DNA of 64,000 bases, from contig NZ_NHOC01000002.1 of NCBI RefSeq assembly GCF_002157465.1, forward strand, positions 508-64,507, in the 5' to 3' direction. Numbering within the stretch: position 1 is the stretch's first letter; every line of letters starts with the position of its first letter. The position numbers and the translations under genes are program-made. This stretch comes from Butyricicoccus porcorum (lineage in GTDB: Bacteria > Bacillota > Clostridia > Oscillospirales > Butyricicoccaceae). Under the pieces are notes generated by a model that did no database searches, was not told the origin of the DNA, and worked only from the letters and a program-made list of their open reading frames with translations. Shown here in pieces: positions 61,662 to 64,000 of the stretch.

Positions 61662-62302
61662 AGCTGAAAGGTGCAATTTTTGATCTGGACGGCACGTTGC
61701 TCGATTCTATGCCGTTCTGGGAGACAGTCGGCTCCCGCTATCTGGAGGAGCGGAATATTCCGGTGCCGGATGACCTGCCGCTGCGGCTGAAGACGATGAC
61801 GCTGCCGGAGGCAGCGGAATATTACCGCCAGGATTTCGGTATTACCGAATCGGTGGACACCATCTGCCGCCAGATCAGCGATATGATAGCGGAGGATTAC
61901 CGCAGCCGTGCGCCGCTCAAGGCGGGCGTACGCGCGATGTTGGACAGCCTGAAGGGAAAGGGTATCCCTATGTGCATTGCGACCGCCACAGGGCGCGAGC
62001 TGGTCGAGATAGCACTCCGTCGGTTGGGGATTGGAGAGTACTTTTCGTTTCTGCTCACCTGTGGGGATTTGAATACAAGCAAAAACCTGCCGTATATTTT
62101 TGACGAATGTGCGCGCAGGCTGGGCACGCCGAAGCAGCAGACGGTTGTCTTTGAGGACAGCCTGCATTGTATTGAAACCGCGGTCCGGGCAGGCTATCCG
62201 GTTGTGGGCGTGTATGACCATTCCGCGCGCAGTGAGGCAGAGGTGATCCGCCCGTTGTGCCGTCAGTACATCATGGGCTGGGAGGAATTCTGCTGTGAAT
62301 AA
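61658..62302 (+). CDS. HAD family phosphatase in the thi cluster
   Basis: A 214-residue HAD-superfamily hydrolase of the beta-phosphoglucomutase-like group. Motif I is FDLDGTLLDSMPFW (Asp9, Asp11), then a helical cap, motif II ATATGRE and motif IV VFEDSLHCIETAVRAGYPVVGV. It overlaps thiE and thiD by a few bases, so it belongs to the thiamine operon; a role on thiamine phosphate or a pathway intermediate is a guess from context. Confidence 0.85.
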   Translation: MKLKGAIFDLDGTLLDSMPFWETVGSRYLEERNIPVPDDLPLRLKTMTLPEAAEYYRQDFGITESVDTICRQISDMIAEDYRSRAPLKAGVRAMLDSLKGKGIPMCIATATGRELVEIALRRLGIGEYFSFLLTCGDLNTSKNLPYIFDECARRLGTPKQQTVVFEDSLHCIETAVRAGYPVVGVYDHSARSEAEVIRPLCRQYIMGWEEFCCE

Positions 62303-63074
62303 GGTACTCACCATTGCCGGTTCGGATTGCAGCGGCGGCGCGGGCATCCAGGCGGATATCAAGACCATCACGGCACACCGCATGTATGCCATGAGCGCGA
62401 TTACAGCGCTGACTGCACAGAACACAACCGGTGTGTACGGCGTGCAGGAGACACCGGCGGATTTCCTGGCACAGCAGCTGGACTGTATTTTTACCGACAT
62501 TGTGCCGGACGCCGTGAAAATCGGTATGGTTTCGTCTGCGGAGAACATTTCAGTCATCTCGGACAGGCTGCGGCACTACGGTGCGCAAAATATCGTGCTG
62601 GACACCGTCATGTTTTCCACCTCCGGACGTGCACTGCTGAAGCCCGAGGCGATGGATGCGCTGCGCACGCAGCTTCTGCCGCTGGCACAGCTGATTACGC
62701 CGAACATTCCGGAGACGGAAGCGCTGTGCGGCAGCCGGATTGAAACGAGGGAACAGATGGAGCGGGCGGGCTTTGCCATTGCGGCGCAGACCGACGGTGC
62801 GGTACTCGTCAAAGGCGGGCATCTTGCCGGAGCTGCGGACGACCTGCTCGTCTGGAACGGACAGGCGTTCTGGTTTGAGGGTACGCGTATCGACAACCCG
62901 AACACACACGGCACGGGCTGTACACTGTCCTCCGCGATCGCCTGCGCACTGGCGGCAGGTGCCTGCATGCCGGACGCTGTGCGCCAGGCAAAGGCATATT
63001 TGACCGGTGCCCTGCGCGACGGTCTGAACCTCGGCGCGGGCAACGGGCCGCTCAACCACTGCTGGAATCTGTGA
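62295..63074 (+). CDS. thiD: HMP/HMP-phosphate kinase ThiD
   Basis: A 259-residue ribokinase-fold enzyme that phosphorylates HMP twice to HMP-PP. Blocks are TIAGSDCSGGAGIQADIKT, ITALTAQNTTGVYGV, VKIGMVSS, VLVKGGHL and the catalytic THGTGCTLSSAIACALAAG. GTG start. It closes the thiM-thiE-HAD-thiD cluster. thiC and thiL are not in the window. Confidence 0.95.
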   Translation: MNKVLTIAGSDCSGGAGIQADIKTITAHRMYAMSAITALTAQNTTGVYGVQETPADFLAQQLDCIFTDIVPDAVKIGMVSSAENISVISDRLRHYGAQNIVLDTVMFSTSGRALLKPEAMDALRTQLLPLAQLITPNIPETEALCGSRIETREQMERAGFAIAAQTDGAVLVKGGHLAGAADDLLVWNGQAFWFEGTRIDNPNTHGTGCTLSSAIACALAAGACMPDAVRQAKAYLTGALRDGLNLGAGNGPLNHCWNL

Positions 63075-63085
63075 CAGCCGGCATA

Positions 63086-63105
63086 GACCACAATATGTTG
63101 TGGTC
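63086..63105 (+). promoter_or_regulatory. NrdR box 1
   Basis: GACCACAA-TATG-TTGTGGTC, a 20-bp dyad with 8-bp arms matching the NrdR consensus core (CACAATATGTTGTG). It lies 12 nt past the thiD stop codon, about 460 bp before nrdD. Confidence 0.75.
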
Positions 63106-63111
63106 TGAAGA

Positions 63112-63385
63112 GGTGTGGACAACAAAAATAAAAAATTTTTAAAAGTTCGCTTTTGCGTTTTGCGGCGGGCAGAACTGCCTGCCGGAAAATCTCCGGCGGG
63201 GACAGAGGATTTGTTTGCAAAACGTTGCTTCTTTGCCCACCAGCCCCGGTTTTTGAGCAAAATCGTTCCCGACCCGGCGGGCGGTTCGCACCGGTTTGGC
63301 GGATCGGCAAAGACGGGCACTCTGGCCAAAAATCAAGAAATAGGAATGATTCCTACCAGCTGAGGCACACCACAAGGGGGCATTG
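63112..63385. other. Unassigned intergenic stretch between the NrdR boxes
   Basis: Contains an AT-rich run, a GGCGGGCAG/CTGCCTGCC hairpin (about 63158-63177), a GCCGGA/TCCGGC hairpin just after it, and an open frame from GTG 63115 to 63363 (82 codons, Arg/Pro/Gly-rich) with a weak GAGGT site. I see no known RNA family or protein domain, and do not call a gene. Confidence 0.4.
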
Positions 63386-63390
63386 CGCCC

Positions 63391-63419
63391 TTGACAGATG
63401 CGCCTCGGCGTACTAAAAT
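63391..63419 (+). promoter_or_regulatory. Promoter of nrdD
   Basis: TTGACA, 17-bp spacer, TAAAAT (63414-63419), 130 bp before the start codon. Confidence 0.75.
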
Positions 63420-63442
63420 ATAAAACAGTTCTGGGTCACACT

Positions 63443-63462
63443 GAACACAATATGTTGTGTTC
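63443..63462 (+). promoter_or_regulatory. NrdR box 2
   Basis: GAACACAA-TATG-TTGTGTTC, a 20-bp dyad matching the NrdR consensus, about 20-40 bp downstream of the -10 box, well placed to repress nrdD transcription. Confidence 0.88.
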
Positions 63463-63548
63463 ATGAGTGTAAAAAACGTGCATATTTTGTATTATGCGCG
63501 CAACAGTCGGAACTTATTTTATCAGAGTAACCAGAGGAGCAGCAATAG

Positions 63549-64000
63549 ATGATTCAGCAGATTGAGAAGAGAGACGGCAGATGTGTGTTTTTTGATGTGA
63601 CGAAAATCGCAAATGCCATCTACAAGGCCGCGGAAGCGTCCGGCGGCCACGATTACCAGATGTCGATGCGGCTGGCTTTGGATGTGGCAGACTATGTGGA
63701 GGCGCACAGCCCCACACCGACGCCGTCAGTGGAGTATGTACAGGACGCGGTCGAGAAGATCCTCGTCGAAAGCGGCCACGCAAAGACCGCAAAGGCCTAT
63801 ATCCTGTACCGCAATGAGCGTTCCCGTCAGCGCGAGATGAATACCGGACTGATGAAGATTTATGAGGATCTGACGTTCCAGTCCGCAATTGAGAACGACA
63901 TCAAGCGCGAAAATGCCAACATCGACGGTGACACCGCGATGGGCACGATGCTGAAATATGGCTCGGAGGGTGCGAAACAGTTCAATGAGATGTTCCTTCT
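63549..64000 (+). CDS. nrdD: Anaerobic ribonucleoside-triphosphate reductase NrdD (5' part)
   Basis: The first 150 codons of a gene cut by the window end. The N-terminus (MIQQIEKRDGRCVFFDVTKI, then AIYKAA and a helical bundle with LYRNERSRQREM) is an ATP-cone allosteric domain, followed by the linker typical of class III reductases (DIKRENANIDGDTAMGTMLK, YGSEGAKQFNEMF). NrdD makes dNTP precursors using a glycyl radical in anaerobes. GAGGAG lies 10 nt before the ATG. The upstream NrdR boxes support the call. Confidence 0.93.
   Translation, partial: MIQQIEKRDGRCVFFDVTKIANAIYKAAEASGGHDYQMSMRLALDVADYVEAHSPTPTPSVEYVQDAVEKILVESGHAKTAKAYILYRNERSRQREMNTGLMKIYEDLTFQSAIENDIKRENANIDGDTAMGTMLKYGSEGAKQFNEMFL

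Noticed and set aside
63115-63363. 82-codon plus-strand ORF between the NrdR boxes
   Set aside because: Weak ribosome-binding site, unusual composition and no known domain; reported only as an observation.

Overview
The window looks like a chromosomal segment of a Gram-positive Clostridia species, probably Oscillospiraceae/Ruminococcaceae or a close relative. The evidence is a GC-rich genome with strong AGGAGG ribosome-binding sites, PolC, the SCIFF peptide with its radical-SAM maturase, an archaeal-type non-discriminating AspRS, a short HisG with HisZ, a split PurH replaced by PurO plus a stand-alone AICAR transformylase, and NrdR boxes before nrdD. The family-level placement is inference. 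Nearly everything is housekeeping; no prophage, CRISPR array or intact insertion sequence is seen.

Layout. 1-2553: 3' part of a 23S rRNA gene, a 5S rRNA and the operon terminator. 2562-6315: a SUFU-domain immunity-like gene and a YcxB-like gene, then (minus strand) proC and a UgtP-like glycosyltransferase. 6459-10309 (minus): a thiazole-branch thiamine operon thiS-thiF-thiG-thiH-tenI behind a TPP riboswitch with its terminator. 10337-15830: aldose-1-epimerase-like gene, PEBP gene (minus), then yajC, a TIGR04086-type membrane protein, scfA and scfB (ranthipeptide system), a small orphan Rossmann protein and a membrane protein. 15830-24927: accessory region with a GT2, a MITE-like element, a split chromate transporter, a YpsA-like SLOG protein, rlmA, a YihY/BrkB protein, a flavoprotein, an HPr-like protein lacking the catalytic His, an EFR1 flavodoxin-ferredoxin protein, the AspRS and a hypothetical gene. 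24928-27684: one ORF joining a CsaB-like pyruvyltransferase to a GT4 glycosyltransferase. 27803-36425: purine operon purE-C-F-M-N-O-(AICARFT)-D with a long leader holding two terminator-like hairpins. 36430-39706: small hypothetical gene, two identical tRNA-Gln(CUG), typA, ridA and tRNA-Ser(GGA). 39782-50503: pyrH-frr-uppS-cdsA-dxr-rseP-ispG-polC. 50604-57765: histidine operon hisZ-G-D-C-H-A-F-I-E without hisB. 57934-63074: exonuclease III, rubredoxin, AEC transporter and a second thiamine cluster thiM-thiE-HAD-thiD. 63075-64000: a long regulatory region with two NrdR boxes and the start of nrdD, cut by the window end.

Together the genes provide proline, purine, histidine and thiamine synthesis (the thiazole made by thiSFGH or salvaged by thiM is joined to HMP-PP from thiD by thiE), MEP-pathway isoprenoids feeding undecaprenyl diphosphate, phospholipid precursor synthesis, and core translation and replication functions. 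The least explained items are the orphan SUFU protein, the small Rossmann protein after scfB, the pur leader, the region between the NrdR boxes, and the CsaB-GT4 fusion.
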